A stretch of DNA of 28,824 bases from Protostelium mycophagum (GCA_002081555.1 MZNV01002349.1:1-28824), one strand, 5' to 3'. Positions 11,104 through 22,321 are shown, counted from the first letter of the stretch. The notes: generated by a model from the sequence alone, not told the origin. Numbers and translations are program-made.

Positions 11104-12249
11104 TCAGCGAGTAGTTGTAGACATACGTGGCGGGGGTGGTGGTGGTGCTCCCCCCCGGGAGGGAGGTGGTGGCGGTGGTGCTCCCCCTCGGGAAGTGGGT
11201 GGTGGTGGTGGTGGGGCACCCCGGGAAGTGGGCGGTGGTGGGGGTGAATCCGCCGAAGGCGGGGCTGGAGGTTTCTACAACTCAATTATTCCCCATACTT
11301 TCATGACGAATACGGTTCTAATTTTTGCACAGATACGGAACGCCGCAGAACAAATTCTGAAAGTAAAGACAGCAGAAAATATTAAATGGCAGATTGTAGA
11401 TGGTTATACTCACAGTACTAGAAGGGGCAGGCGGGGCCGGGCTTTTGGCTGCCGGTGGTGGCGGAGGTCCAGGGTGATATTGTGCGTTTTTCGGCTTCTT
11501 GCTGCTCCTCTTGGTGAAATCCTGCCACCCTTTCACTCTATCTTCTCTACCGGTCTCCCATTTCTTTTCATCTTCGTCCTCTACTTTTCTCTTCTCTACT
11601 TGTTTGATCTGATCTTCCTTCTGTCTTCTCTCGTTGGCGATTGTCATCTCTTCGGCTCTGATATGTGATCAGTATAGATGAAGATGGAAAGCGAGCTACC
11701 TTTTGGCAGCGGCATTTCGTTCGATCAGAATCTTTTGAACCATCAATTTTGTCTGATGAATCAATTCGGGATCTTCTTCTGCCACCCGGACCCTGCCAAT
11801 CTTCTTCCATTCTTGTAGAACCTTTATTTGTAAACCCTAGGTATTTTCTGTACCTATATTTTACCTTCTCTTCGGCTTGTGCCATAACATCGATATAAGA
11901 ACGGCGGATCTCTGTACAATGTCAGACAGAATCAAAACGAGGCCACTTGCCCTCATCCTTCAAAGCGCTCAGTGCTTTCTTCAAACAATCAAATGCCTCG
12001 TTTGCTTTTTCATGCTTACACCTGTTTTCGTTAGCATTTTGAATAGGTGAGTCAGCCTACTTATCAGGGTGAACTTTCAATGACAATCTCTTATATTTTT
12101 TCTGATACGGATGAGCCTTGTAGGAGCTTGTTTATTGCAATTCTTACCTCTATTTCTTCAACAGTGGATGTCTTTTGGACGTCCATAACATCGAAAGGAT
12201 TTTTGAAATTGACTAGTCTTTTGATGAGCCTCTCCTCTTCGTCAGCCAT
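11104..12249 (-). CDS. DNAJC8-like J-domain protein with polyproline tail
   Basis: Homologue of the spliceosome-associated J protein DNAJC8 (SPF31). The start MADEEERLIKRLVNFKNPFDV leads into a J domain with YKRLSLKVHPDK (HPD near 12060) and HEKANEAFDCLKKALSALKDE. Family-specific parts follow: EEDPELIHQTKLMVQKILIE, the charged helix AEEMTIANERRQKEDQ, and KKWETGREDRVKGWQDFTKR, equivalent to the R/W-rich end of DNAJC8. The tail is unusual. After PPPPPAAKSPAPPAPSST, an intron of about 110 bases joins in phase to an exon at about 11104-11278 with repeats of the type PPPPPTSRGAPPPPPP and PSRGGAPPPPPP, ending RMSTTTR. A 15-base exon inside that intron is possible. The polyproline exon is strongly G-rich on the plus strand. 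Expected role: Hsp70 co-chaperone in pre-mRNA splicing, nuclear. Confidence 0.88.
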
Positions 12250-12339
12250 TTTTGCTGTTGATGTGTCTGTTGATTGATTGCCGGAAAATGCTTCTGTTCA
12301 CAATTTTTGTTTCGGTGTAGAAACTCATTTCTGGGCCAG

Positions 12340-13136
12340 ATGCAAGCGGAGGCAGTCCTCCTTGTCACAGCCCACCCAGATGATGAGGCCATGTTCTTTA
12401 TACCTCTCATCCTTGGGTTGATATCATCAGGGACCAAAGTATCCATTTTATGCTTGTCCACTGGTGATTATGAGGGCATAGGGCAGACGAGAATTCAGGA
12501 ATTGAGAGATTGTTGCAGATGCCTCTCTATCGAACCAGAAGAGCTCACCGTCATCGATCATAAAGACATAAGAGATGGCCCGAGAGAGGTGAATCCGGCT
12601 CAAGAATAAGACTATTCTGATAGAAAATAGTCTTGGAGCTTAGACCTCCTGTCCTCAATCATTTCTAAAGAACTAAAGGATAGACACATTGACACGGTAG
12701 GATCACGATCTAGCACTCCCACTCAATCGATCAGTTGATCACTTTTGATGATCATGGTGTCTCTGGCCATCCTAATCACATCGCTGTGCATCACGCAGTG
12801 AAAAGGGTGTCAAAAGAAGAGGGCATTCAGGCTTGGCAATTAGAGAGCACCAACATCCTTCGTAAATACATCGGTGTGATCGACATGTTCAACAGCATGC
12901 TCTTTCCTTCCCCAAATCAGCTGGGGTGAGGTTTTCCGAATTCGCGAGAAACTCAAAATTTATAGGTTCTTTAACTTCAATATATTTCAAAACTATGAAG
13001 CGATGTCAGCACATTACAGCCAGTTTGTGTGGTTCAGAAAATTATTTGTCCTTTTTTCAAGGTAAAGTTGAAAGAGGATCATCATGATGACATGTACAGA
13101 TACACATTCATCAATACCCTGACACCCCTCGTGTGA
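12340..13136 (+). CDS. PIG-L: N-acetylglucosaminyl-phosphatidylinositol de-N-acetylase
   Basis: Second enzyme of GPI-anchor synthesis at the ER: removes acetate from GlcNAc-PI. Five exons (12340-12588, 12631-12696, 12735-12925, 12966-13061, 13100-13136) join in frame to 212 residues. Motifs: VTAHPDDEAMFF (metal-binding AHPDDE), LCLSTGDYEGIGQTR, SIISKELKDRHIDTV, ITFDDHGVSGHPNHIAV (HPNH metal ligands) and the C-terminal AMSAHYSQFVWFRKLFVLFS, close to animal PIGL. The chosen ATG leaves no N-terminal membrane span, although the family usually has one. A hydrophobic MLLFTIFVS frame lies just upstream at about 12291, but no intron joins it plausibly. The start codon is 90 bases from that of the divergent J-protein gene. 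Confidence 0.93.
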
Positions 13137-13340
13137 TGTCCCCGCGAAACGAGTTTAAAATACGTGCTCGCATTCGCATGAGTCCCAAGATCGCAAATGA
13201 TTCAGACCCATAATAAATTAACTCAAAACATTACAATCATGATGTAAAAATCTCACCAAAAAATTATCAGAAAATCAAATAACACAGAAGATTTTCCACG
13301 ATCAATTCGTGGATTTTCTCGGAGTGTTAAGAGATAGAAA

Positions 13341-13521
13341 TCATTGTTCCGTACTTCTGCTTTCGTAAGCACGGAGTCCTGTCGAAATTTGAGACATTCT
13401 TACCAAGAAAGTAAAAGCATAATGTGAGAAGAAAAGTTGCAGCAACTGTTGGGCTGTTGTTGTCTAAAAGATGTGTTGCCCCAGCCAAACTCCCACCTGA
13501 TTTGAAGAATGGCTTCAGCAT
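13341..13521 (-). CDS. Small single-span membrane protein, possibly COX7a-like
   Basis: Two exons (13404-13521 and 13341-13378) join in phase to 51 residues: MLKPFFKSGGSLAGATHLLD, a hydrophobic span TVAATFLLTLCFYFLG, then LRAYESRSTEQ. The donor is GTAAGA, the acceptor CGACAG. The pattern of a K-x-GG segment, a short linker and one span with a small charged tail recalls cytochrome c oxidase subunit 7a and similar small respiratory-chain subunits, but the likeness is too short to be sure. The splice junctions and composition argue for a real gene. It ends convergently with PIG-L. Confidence 0.5.
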
Positions 13522-13736
13522 TAATCATGATAAGCCATAATCTTTAAAATCCAGAAAAATATCTTCTCTTATCGTTGTAGAATAATGCAAACATTGAAGT
13601 GGTACAATTTATCATGTCTCGCAGGTTGTAGAAGAGGCAAACCAAGTCCATTTGACTGCTGTTCACTCTCCAGATGACAATCTTTGTATATAAAACATCA
13701 AAATTGTAAGGCATACGGCGTACTCTCCATCATTTA
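13522..13736. other. Intergenic spacer
   Basis: About 215 bases between two minus-strand genes: 3' region of the three-span protein and promoter of the small protein. It holds GTTGTAGAA motifs near 13574 and 13624 and no open frame of note. Confidence 0.4.
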
Positions 13737-14709
13737 TTAAACTCCTCTCTCCATCATCCTCTTTCTGAAGATGGGCGGCCGGTAGGTCAAATCGACATCG
13801 TCTGAGTTTTCTTCGAGCCATTTGGCGAACCTCTTGTTGCTTTCCATCCTCTGTTGTGGTGGGTGTATATATTGTGCGCTTGCGGTGAAGATGATCCATG
13901 TTGTTGTAAAACCGTAAAAGGCACCAAAACCTGTGAGGGGTCATGATCAAAAAACTTTTCTTTATTCGTGAAAATGTTGTGAAATCTTAAATTATAATTT
14001 GTCCTTTGAACATTACAATTTCTTGGTGTTTCAAAATAAAAATTTAGCTCGAACAAATTAAATTGTTGTGGTGCTTTACATATTTGTATGTCAGCAATAT
14101 TTTGATCGTGTACTTCCTGGAAGTATTGGCAGAGCCAACCGAAACATCCGACCAAAATCATGTCGATTGAACGAAACATCACCTCTTCTGACCCAGCCTA
14201 TCTTTCGCCAAAATGTAAAAGGAGGTATTCTAGAAGTAGCCCAAAAGAGACCACCGGCGAAGCCACCCGCAATTGAGAGGGACAAGCGCCATTCTTATGA
14301 TCATCAGTGATGATTAATTAAAGAGTATATTATGAAGGAACAAACGGACAACGTAAATTAGCTCACCGTAGATGTTTCGATTCCGGGCGACTTGTGGATC
14401 CATCCTGATGTATTCTTTATACTTTCTCTGAAGATCAGGTATGCGGATGGTTTCATGATAGAAATTGTTCCAGTATTTCCAGTTTGGATCTTTCCTCTCT
14501 AATCTCCACATAAAACCGGTGATGGTCGCTGCTCCAATGAGGACACCAATCTTGCCGAGTTTGTCATGCATTTTGGAGCGATAAAGCCACTCTGGTGGGT
14601 CCTGATAGGGGAGTTTACCAAACCTCTGACTCTGCAGGCGTGTAGTCATACCCGTCAGATCGAGGTTAGTTCGTGTAGTCGGTTGCTTCTTTGGAGGAAA
14701 AGGATTCAT
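13737..14709 (-). CDS. Three-span membrane protein of unknown function
   Basis: Three exons (14367-14709, 14183-14293, 13737-13930) join exactly in phase to 215 residues. The N-terminus, MNPFPPKKQPTTRTNLDL, is basic and proline-rich. Three hydrophobic segments follow: IGVLIGAATITGFMW (exon 1), LSLSIAGGFAGGLFW (exon 2) and GFGAFYGFTTTWIIF (exon 3). The glycine-rich GGFAGG and GFGAFYG patterns suggest packed helices. Between spans 1 and 2 is a hydrophilic part, RKDPNWKYWNNFYHETIRIP. The C-terminus is charged (PPIFRKRMMERGV). I do not recognise the family; a mitochondrial inner-membrane protein would fit the composition but is a guess. The 252-base second intron is unusually long for this locus and could hide a further exon. 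Confidence 0.65.
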
Positions 14710-14931
14710 TGCGAGGGCTTTGGGTGATCGAGATTTTGATGATCATCACATGAGCGGGGAGAAGTCAGTGTAGATAGCCGACTTTCTTTTAATTTTTTTT
14801 GGTGTTTCATCGCGACCGATCTTCATCTTTTCATACGCTTTGTCCAGGTATATATCGTTCTATTACCTTCTTGATAGACTGTTAAGAGAATATCAAACTC
14901 AATATTGACCCCTCAGTGCTCATTTTTGTAG
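14710..14931. promoter_or_regulatory. Divergent promoter region, with likely 5' UTR intron end
   Basis: This 222-base gap lies between two divergent start codons, so it must hold the promoters of both genes. It ends TTTTTGTAG directly before the V-ATPase ATG. That has the form of this genome's splice acceptors, so the V-ATPase 5' UTR probably has an intron ending at the start codon. Confidence 0.4.
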
Positions 14932-16531
14932 ATGTCTGAGGAAAAAGGATATCTTCTCATCTCTGCGCCTAAAACGCGAGAGGATACCTATAACACTCTC
15001 ACAAGAAAGATCACTGACGAAAATGATCTGGCTACCCAATTCAAGTTTGCTGTCCCTGACCTCAAGGGTAGATATACAGCTCACAATATACTAAAGTTCT
15101 TCTTAACACTATACAGTCGGCACACTGGACAGTCTTATGGCTCTGAGTGATGATCTCGGAAAGGTCGATGTATATGTTGAGGGTATATGCCGGAAGATCG
15201 CTCAACAACTCTTCGATGTCTTGGATAATCCTGCTGACAAGACAGAGACCCTCACCGTAGGCCAGAGTAAGCCTTTTCTATGATGATATCCCATTTTGTC
15301 TCTTCGTGTCCATGTTGTCTTTCAGAAGTGATGATATTTATTTTTGACAATTATTCTCAGACAACTACGAGAATTACATCCGCTATTTCACTTGGGAAGA
15401 GGCCAAGTACCCCTCTTCTCAATCACTGAAGGTCATCACCGAGGTCATCAATGCCGTGAGTAGATATTTTACTCGCTCTCCATTCATCCTGATCTGAATC
15501 TTTTAAAGCAAAATCACAAGTTCGACGAGGAGCTCAAAGCCAAGTCCTCTGAATACAATAACCTCATCCACGCTCTCTCCGCAGAAGAGAGAAAGGCCAG
15601 GTGAGATCACCAGTATTTTATATTTGTAATTCGTCTCATCCTCCATAGCGGAAACTTGACCGTGAGAGACATCTCCGAGTCTGTCAAGCCAGAGGATGTC
15701 GTCCAAACCGAGTACCTCGAGACCGTCTTCATCGTCGTCCCTCAGTAAGTTTCTCTGTCGAAAGTTTCACCTCTTCAGAACAGTTCATGACCGTTTTAGA
15801 CACAACCAGAAGGACTTCCTCGCTACTTATGAGAGAATGGGACAATATGTGTTACCCAGATCAGCTAAAGTCATAGAACAAGACAACGAGTTTGTCTTAT
15901 TCAGAGTCGTCCTCTTTAAAAAATTCCTGCAAGACTTTGGCAGCGCTGCCAGAGAAAAGAGGTAACTGAGTTTTGTAAAAATAAATTGACCGTTGTAGAT
16001 ACATGGTTAAGGATTACGTATACGACCCCAACAAATCACTCAAGGCAGAACGAAAGAAAATGGAGGCCGAGAGAGACAAACAGAAGGTAAATCACGCGTT
16101 GTAGATGTGTTTGTAGATGTGAATGTTCTCAGAAAAATATGATCCGATGGTGCAAGACCAACTTTGCCGAGGCATTTGTTGGATGGGTCCATCTCAAAGC
16201 AATCAGAATTTTCGTGGAAAGTGTTCTCCGATACGGTCTACCCATCAACTTCCAAGCCGTACTTCTCATGGTAAGAAGAATCCATCTACAACGAGACAGA
16301 AATTCGGTAGAAATCTAATTGAATTTTCTAGCCAAAGAAGAACAAGCAGGTCAAGCTGCGCAAAGTCCTCGGAGACATGTTCTCTCACCTCGCCTCCAAA
16401 TCTATGTTCAAGGGTCAGTCTTTACATCGTTGTAGATGGGTTTTAACTGAATGAAAACAGGCGAAGAAGAAGAGAACGACACCTTCTTCCCTTACGTATC
16501 TCTCGATGTTAACCTCAACATGAGCAAATAA
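14932..16531 (+). CDS. V-type proton ATPase subunit C (V1 sector)
   Basis: Subunit C links V1 and Vo of the vacuolar proton pump and is the piece released on reversible disassembly. About ten exons give some 370 residues (usual 380-390). Recognised parts: [20 protein letters not shown] at the N-terminus, [51 protein letters not shown], the SEYLETVF-like [40 protein letters not shown], and [11 protein letters not shown] at the end. The order and spacing match the family through its whole length. Introns are short, with GTTGTAGAT motifs near 15992, 16098 and 16429. Stop TAA at 16529. No anomaly seen. Confidence 0.96.
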
Positions 16532-16637
16532 TCAAAAGATATCATAAACTTCAGAATAAGATGTCTTTGTGTCCACAGATCCCCAAAAAGCATTTTTTAT
16601 TTCTGAATCTATCCGTTGTAGATGAGTGAAATCGATT

Positions 16638-19600
16638 TCAGATGTTTGGATGACCATATACGTCCCTCGAGTCGTTCATCTCCTCCATTCTGATGGTTGA
16701 ATGTCCCGATGTCATCGTTAAAGAGGTGATGATGGAACCGAGTGGTGTTCTCTCCGCAGGGCTAAATCGGCAACTATTTGAATGAGAAAAGGTTATTAAT
16801 TGATGATGAGACACTCGCCATCTCTGTATGACGTTCTTCAGACAGTAATCCCAATCCTGTTTGATCTCTAAAGTCAGTTCCCCTCTTGGTAACATCTTGA
16901 ACACCTAAAATATTCGCTCATCTACAACAAGCCGCAAAAACCATTCACCTTTTCATAAGAGAGTCCTTTGTAGATCTGCTCATTGTATGCTTTCATCGTC
17001 CACATCAGAGTGCCGAAAGACCATATTGAGGATTGTACGCTGTGCGCTTCTCCTCTCATTACCTCAGGTGCCTGTCATTCTCTATCAATGTGAAGCAGTA
17101 ATGACAAACACTGTATCTGTTGGTATCTCTTCTGTTCGTACTCTCTCCTATGTTTCAGACATTTGACAATCCCCCCAGCTTTGCGGTGGTGACGTCATCA
17201 CCACACGACAGAAGCACCTGCGCATGTCAATCGCCATCATCTTGTGCAGAGGTTACATTCGTGGAGACGATCATCGTGTGAACAAGATTGTGATTCTGCA
17301 GAAAGTCTAGCGCTCTTGCAACCTGAAGAGATCTGCATCCAGTCATCAGCATCATTTCAAATCATCGTGTGAACAAGATTGTGATTCTGCAGAAAGTCTA
17401 GCGCTCTTGCAACCTGAAGAGATCTGCATCCAGTCATCAGCATCATTTCAAAAACGACCTGATATACATACATTGAAGCAATCTGAAGGTCATTCAGTTG
17501 ATGTTTTGACATGTAAGTAGACAGGTCAACATCTTTCATCCATTCATATACGATATAGGACTCCGTTGTGCTGAAGCACTGATTGATGTACATCAGGATG
17601 TTTGGATGATGTAGTCCCTGAGGAGATCAATCATCGGATATTTGATATTAAAAAAAAATACCTTTGCGGTGGTTGCTTCTTTCAACAACATCTGCGTACG
17701 CTTCCCCTCATCTCCCTTCTTCACAGCAACGGTTGTAGTGCCGCCGTAAATACCCCTCCATACACTCCTGCTGTCTTGCTTCACTATCTCTTCACAAGTC
17801 ACCGTCATTTTTTCGCCCGCATTTTCCAGTAGAATAGGTTGGTTGTACGATTCCCTCTACAACGAGTCAAATCGAGATCTGTTTGTGGCTCACCTTTCTC
17901 ATCACGAGCAAGATAGCCACAACGACGAGAGCGATCATGAATACACCTCCCACGACAGCTGCGATGATGATGATCTTCGTGTTGCTGTTTTGAGGTCGAG
18001 CGGGAGTTTCTACAGGAGCGGGTAATCGAGAAGATATCAGGGTGAAGTTTGTGAGATGTGAAGTCAGACACGTGTACACATGTGTTGCGTCATCTACTCT
18101 CGTCGTGTTTATACCTGCCAGACTCCATATATTGTACACTTCGTCCCAATATGTACACAGAAACTCTACCAGAAGGTCAATATTGTGAAGCATTGAGTTA
18201 CATACGATAGCCATCAGCTGGCTGCGAGAAGGCAGTGATATTGATGGCGATGGGTGTGATTATATTATTCACGTTTATTTCGGTTCCATCTGGTTTCAGC
18301 AGACTGAGACCTACTACAGCGGAATACCTGTATTTTTAGAGATTTATTATATGTTCTGATATAAACGACCGAATTACTTACGCTGTTGTAGACGACTCAT
18401 TTTTCAGTGGATTATCATCTGAAACATAGCACACTACATAGGAAGTAGAATTGTTTGAAGATGTGGCATGTTTTGGTACATATACAGACACACTCCCTGA
18501 TGTCACTGTGACATCTGACGTATTTCCCACCACTCTCTGTATAGTGATGTTGATCTGTGACGATGTGTACGTAAAGTTTGTGGCGTTGGCCTTCACAACA
18601 GCAGATAGAATAGATTGCGTCGCGTCCTGTATTGAAACTGTACTCGTTTCTGTAGGTTTTTAGATGACATATTCAATTCGACTACAGACCTATTTTCACG
18701 CCGCTCCAAGAAGCCAGAAGTATACCGTTATGATTTTTGAGTGTGACTTTGATTGGCACATTAATACCTGTATTTTATTATTCTGTCCTGTACGAGGATA
18801 TCACGTGATCTACCTGTCAATATGCTCGTGATCAGTTGTATAAAGCTGTCGTTCCGGACCAGTAATGTGTTCATCTGATCATGTCAAGACCTTCACCAGA
18901 GGCATCTACAATACTCACTTGTTGTCCACCGACTGAGACAAATAGACATTGCTGAATGTCACCAAAATTCAATCCAATGATACTCATCACACTGTCTTTC
19001 ACAGTTACGTTGTAGATGATAGGTGGGAAATATGTGATCGTTGTATACACCGCCCAATTTGTAACGTTTCTCGTGACCAGTGTATCATTTTCACAACTGA
19101 GCGGACTGATACTGAAACTCCCTGATATATTCAGAAAGGCACCTTGACATTGATTGGTGAATACCCAAGGGTGATATTGATGGGAATGGAGAATAAGCAG
19201 GTCGATATCTCCACTCATTGAATATGATCAGAGTGCCGTCGTTTTGCAAGTTGACGGATTGTTGTCTATTATCAACGGTCTTAAGCGCGATAACAGTATC
19301 GTTGGTATTGGAATACATCGCGAAGAGTCCCTTATCGTTCAGTATCAATTGTGTGTAGTTCTTTGTTGGCTGCGGATTGGTCGATACAAACTCTGCGATC
19401 GGACTGTTATCTACAGTGTTGTAGACAGACAAAAGTCTCGTGATGGGGTGTATACCAAAGGCTTTTGAGCAGTCGGATGAGACTAGATATGTAGGGAAGG
19501 TGAGATTGAGAAATGATAGAGGCGAATTACTGACAAGCTTGTATCTATAAATAGATCAGTTGTTTTGGGTTGAAAGGAAGCGTGATGAAATCCCTAACGA

Positions 19601-20575
19601 TCATCTTGATTGATCATGCTCACCCCGGAGAAAATAGGGTTGTAGACGGACATGTTGGCATCTCACAGCATCCTCCATCACATGCGTACCCTCCATATTG
19701 ACAAGAGAGCGCTGTTGAGGAGATGACAGGGCAAGGAGAGTTGAAAGTGAGATCGGGGCACACACAGACAGGAGCACCTCTTCTCAATGCTGTGCACACC
19801 ATATTGGGAGGACAACTAAAACCCAGACATTTTGACTGTACATCCTGAGAAATTGAGACGATGGTGATCATTACTCGAATTAAAGAAGAGGACGATGATG
19901 ACTCACTGTGTAGACATATTCTGTTGGATAAGGAAAACCAAAGAATCCTGTACCCAACATATTGACATACATCAGTAAAATTGGGTAAGGTACATTCTGA
20001 ACCAGATTGGACGTCTCATTGATTGATTGTGTCAGAAGTGTCATGATCCACCTGCCACCTAAAATGTCTGGCGATAATGCATTAGTCCCCATCCAGTACC
20101 AGATCCAGTCATCCGGAATAACATAATGTCCAGTCACAACCTCTGAGCTCGGCGAGATCAGCTGAAAGGAAAGGTAACTTCCCCAACCGTTCGTTAAATT
20201 GGAGTAATAGAGAGGGTTGACGTCCCACTCAACTGTATTATTATAGACCAGTTGTTGTGAGATCCCGTGAAAGAGGATGTTGGTCGCATTCAACGCTTCT
20301 TTGGCGTTCTTGTTCCGTATAGTCAGCGGATAATCATAATAGCTACTATTAATGACTTTGCCACATGAACACACCTGATGATGAAGAGAACAAATAGATG
20401 CAATAGAACTGGAAGGAGCAGTTTGAACATCATCATGTCTTCTGGCGACCAGAAGCGATCGCTGTCCTGTCAAAAGATGGCAAAAGTTGTCAACGTCCAA
20501 GGCCGGTTTTAGTTTGTTCGGATTTGGTTGCGTCGCAAACCAGCCTAAAAGCACGAGCAGTTGGTATCGCAACAT
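16638..20575 (-). CDS. Single-pass receptor: lectin-like, EGF, IPT/TIG, GAIN/GPS-like ectodomain with pseudokinase
   Basis: The likely start at 20575 opens a signal peptide (MLRYQLLVLLGWFATQ); an alternative ATG at 20436 opens MMMFKLLLPVLLHLF in another frame. The ectodomain is rich in N-glycosylation sites. It has a cysteine-rich EGF-like part (SCPPNMVC to CDGGCCEMP, about 19630-19830), a bulb-lectin-like part (ILNDKGLFAMY, LQNDGTLIIF, about 19210-19350), an IPT/TIG-like part (MSIIGLNFGD, about 18900-19030) and a GAIN-like part ending in a GPS motif: CTYWDEVYNIWSLAG then SHLTNF (about 18040-18150). The span IIIIAAVVGGVFMIALVVVA lies near 17930-17990. In the kinase domain, the AVKK lysine and the LLKEATT glutamate remain. 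HRD is HTM (NLVHTMIVSTNVLL), DFG is absent (AKLGGLSN), the activation segment is nearly gone before APEVMRG, and DVWSFG is SIWSFG. It is therefore expected to be catalytically dead. Confidence 0.75.
17270..17451. repeat. Perfect 91-bp tandem duplication inside the pseudokinase region
   Basis: Bases 17270-17360 are repeated without change at 17361-17451. On the minus strand the unit holds the 3' part of an intron with its CTTCAG acceptor and the first 18 codons of the next exon (VARALDFLQNHNLVHTMI). Since 91 is not a multiple of three, reading through the upstream copy hits a TGA at the junction. Only splicing to the downstream acceptor (17270-17360 copy) continues the kinase-like domain. Confidence 0.95.
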
Positions 20576-20839
20576 CCCGAATATCAATATAATACCTAGG
20601 GAGATGAGTGTGATTCCAGACTCAAGTGCAACTTGCATATTTTTGCAATCTGATATTATAACATTCAAAATCATCCTGATGGAACACAGAGCTCACAATT
20701 ATTCTTCATCTCACTACAACGCGCTTTTGATTTGTGGTGGTCTCAAAATTCCACATGGAAATACCTCAAGGAACTTGCGATTTTTTTGTGGATGAAATGG
20801 TGATTAGATTATTCACACTACCATTTTAATTCACAGCAA
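20576..20839. promoter_or_regulatory. Divergent promoter between receptor and aquaporin
   Basis: A 264-base spacer between divergent genes. The receptor reading frame stays open upstream to about 20674, so part of this may be 5' UTR or extra N-terminus. CACTACAACGCG near 20714 resembles the recurrent ATCTACAACG motif. The sequence TTCACAG precedes the aquaporin start region and could be a 5' UTR splice acceptor. Confidence 0.35.
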
Positions 20840-22321
20840 ATGGAATCACACGCCGTGACGAATTCACTCTTGGAGCAACAGGAACATTTTTCGAAATATA
20901 AATCGAAGTGGACCAGATTCAAGGAGTCTTTCACCAGGCAGAAGTTTCATGCTGCATTTACGATCACTGCATTCAGACAGTATTGTGCAGAATTCATCGG
21001 CACTTTGCTGTTTGTCTTCGTCGGGACGGGTAAGAGATATCTTGTGACGAGATTATGATGAGTACTGACTTGGAAGGAACTGCGGTGGCACTGGCAGCAA
21101 AAGACTCTTTGGACACGGCATCTTCAAACACTTGCGTCGCTCTCTCTTTCGGTTTCGGTGTTGCGTGTATGGTTTACGCAACAGCAAATGTGTCCGGAGG
21201 TGTCGAATTTTCTCTTGCAGCGCTGACCCTCTTCAGGTCATCTGAACCCTGCAATCACGATAGCGTTCATGTTTACTGGAAATATAGACATGATCAGAGG
21301 TGCCGCTTACATCCTATTCCAATGCATGGGCGCCACAGGCGCAGCAGGCCTAATCAGAGCAGTGACTCCTGAAGACAGTAATCCCGAAAATATGCGCTGA
21401 AAATAAATGTTGAAGGTTGGAAGATGGTGAAGGGAGGAGCCACACAACTAGGTCTCGGTATTGCGGTCGTTCAGGGAGTGTTTTTAGAGCTCATCATCAC
21501 TTACATGCTCATCTTTACCGTCTTTGGAACTGTACAGCTGCGTAATAGTGAGTGTCAAGATTCTATTTTTAGACCTAAAATTTTCAGGTTCGACAGGAAT
21601 GGGAAAATTGGCGGGACTCGCCATCGGGCTGGCGGTCCTCGTCAGCAACACTTTTGGACAGAGTTTTACTGGACCCGGAATGAATCCTGCGAGGTCGCTG
21701 GGCCCCGCCATAGTTTTCAATGCGTGGAGAGACCACTGGATTTATTGGGTGGTGGGTGATAGTCTGTGTGTTTGAATGATGATGATAGGGGCCTATTTGC
21801 GGAGGAATCTTAGCTGCCATTACTTATCAGTTTGTGTTGCAGCCTGAAGACCAAGAGCGCCAAGATCTCAAATTTCGAAAGAAGATGATGGCAAAGAAGA
21901 TGAAGCAATTGTCTAAACAACAGAGGCGTCAGACAAGACACCACTTCTCAGAGTACGCAACCGATGTTTTGATCTGATTGATTTATACAGCATCATCCAC
22001 AGAAGACGCGTTGATAGGAAAAGTAGTGCACCTTTACTTGGCCAAGTCGGACCCTTCACTATTGACGATCAAAAGATCATCCGTGATCTCCATGTGGGAT
22101 TCCACGTCAACCTGTCGGGCTGACATGTCTGACAGATACCCGCACCCATGGACTTCGATGACCGAGACTCTCTTGACTGTGACAGCTTCACGATGGATAT
22201 CGAGGATGCTATTGATCAAGGAAGACACAACACTCCAACACGAAGCCATTCAGAAGACCCCAACTTTTCTCCAAACTCCGAATCGGTACTGAATGATCCA
22301 TCTACAACGAGGATAATATAA
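20840..22321 (+). CDS. Aquaporin (MIP family) with long charged C-terminal tail
   Basis: Membrane channel for water or small solutes. It starts MESHAVTNSLLEQQEHFSKY, then FRQYCAEFIGTLLFVFVGTG as the first span, VALSFGFGVACMVYA, the first half-helix GGHLNPAITIAF (assembled across the intron ending near 21240), IRGAAYILFQCMGATGAAG, GVFLELIITYMLIFTVFG, LAIGLAVLVSNTFG and the second NPA, GPGMNPARSLGPAIV, then GPICGGILAAITYQFV. Both NPA boxes and the selectivity arginine are intact. The usual filter histidine in helix 5 is asparagine (VSNTF), so strict water selectivity is uncertain. The tail is first basic (KFRKKMMAKKMKQL), then acidic and serine-rich (PAPMDFDDRDSLDCDSF), and ends STTRII; its exons fit phase through donors at about 21952 and 22090. 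About 7 exons. Confidence 0.9.

Noticed and set aside
11096-11668. Plus-strand glycine-rich open frame of 190 codons
   Set aside because: The glycine runs are the complement of the polyproline exon of the minus-strand J protein; the downstream part is antisense to its charged helix exons.
17602-18025. Plus-strand open frames opposite the receptor's juxtamembrane region
   Set aside because: Antisense to the membrane span and kinase N-lobe, which are supported by clear motifs and splice sites.
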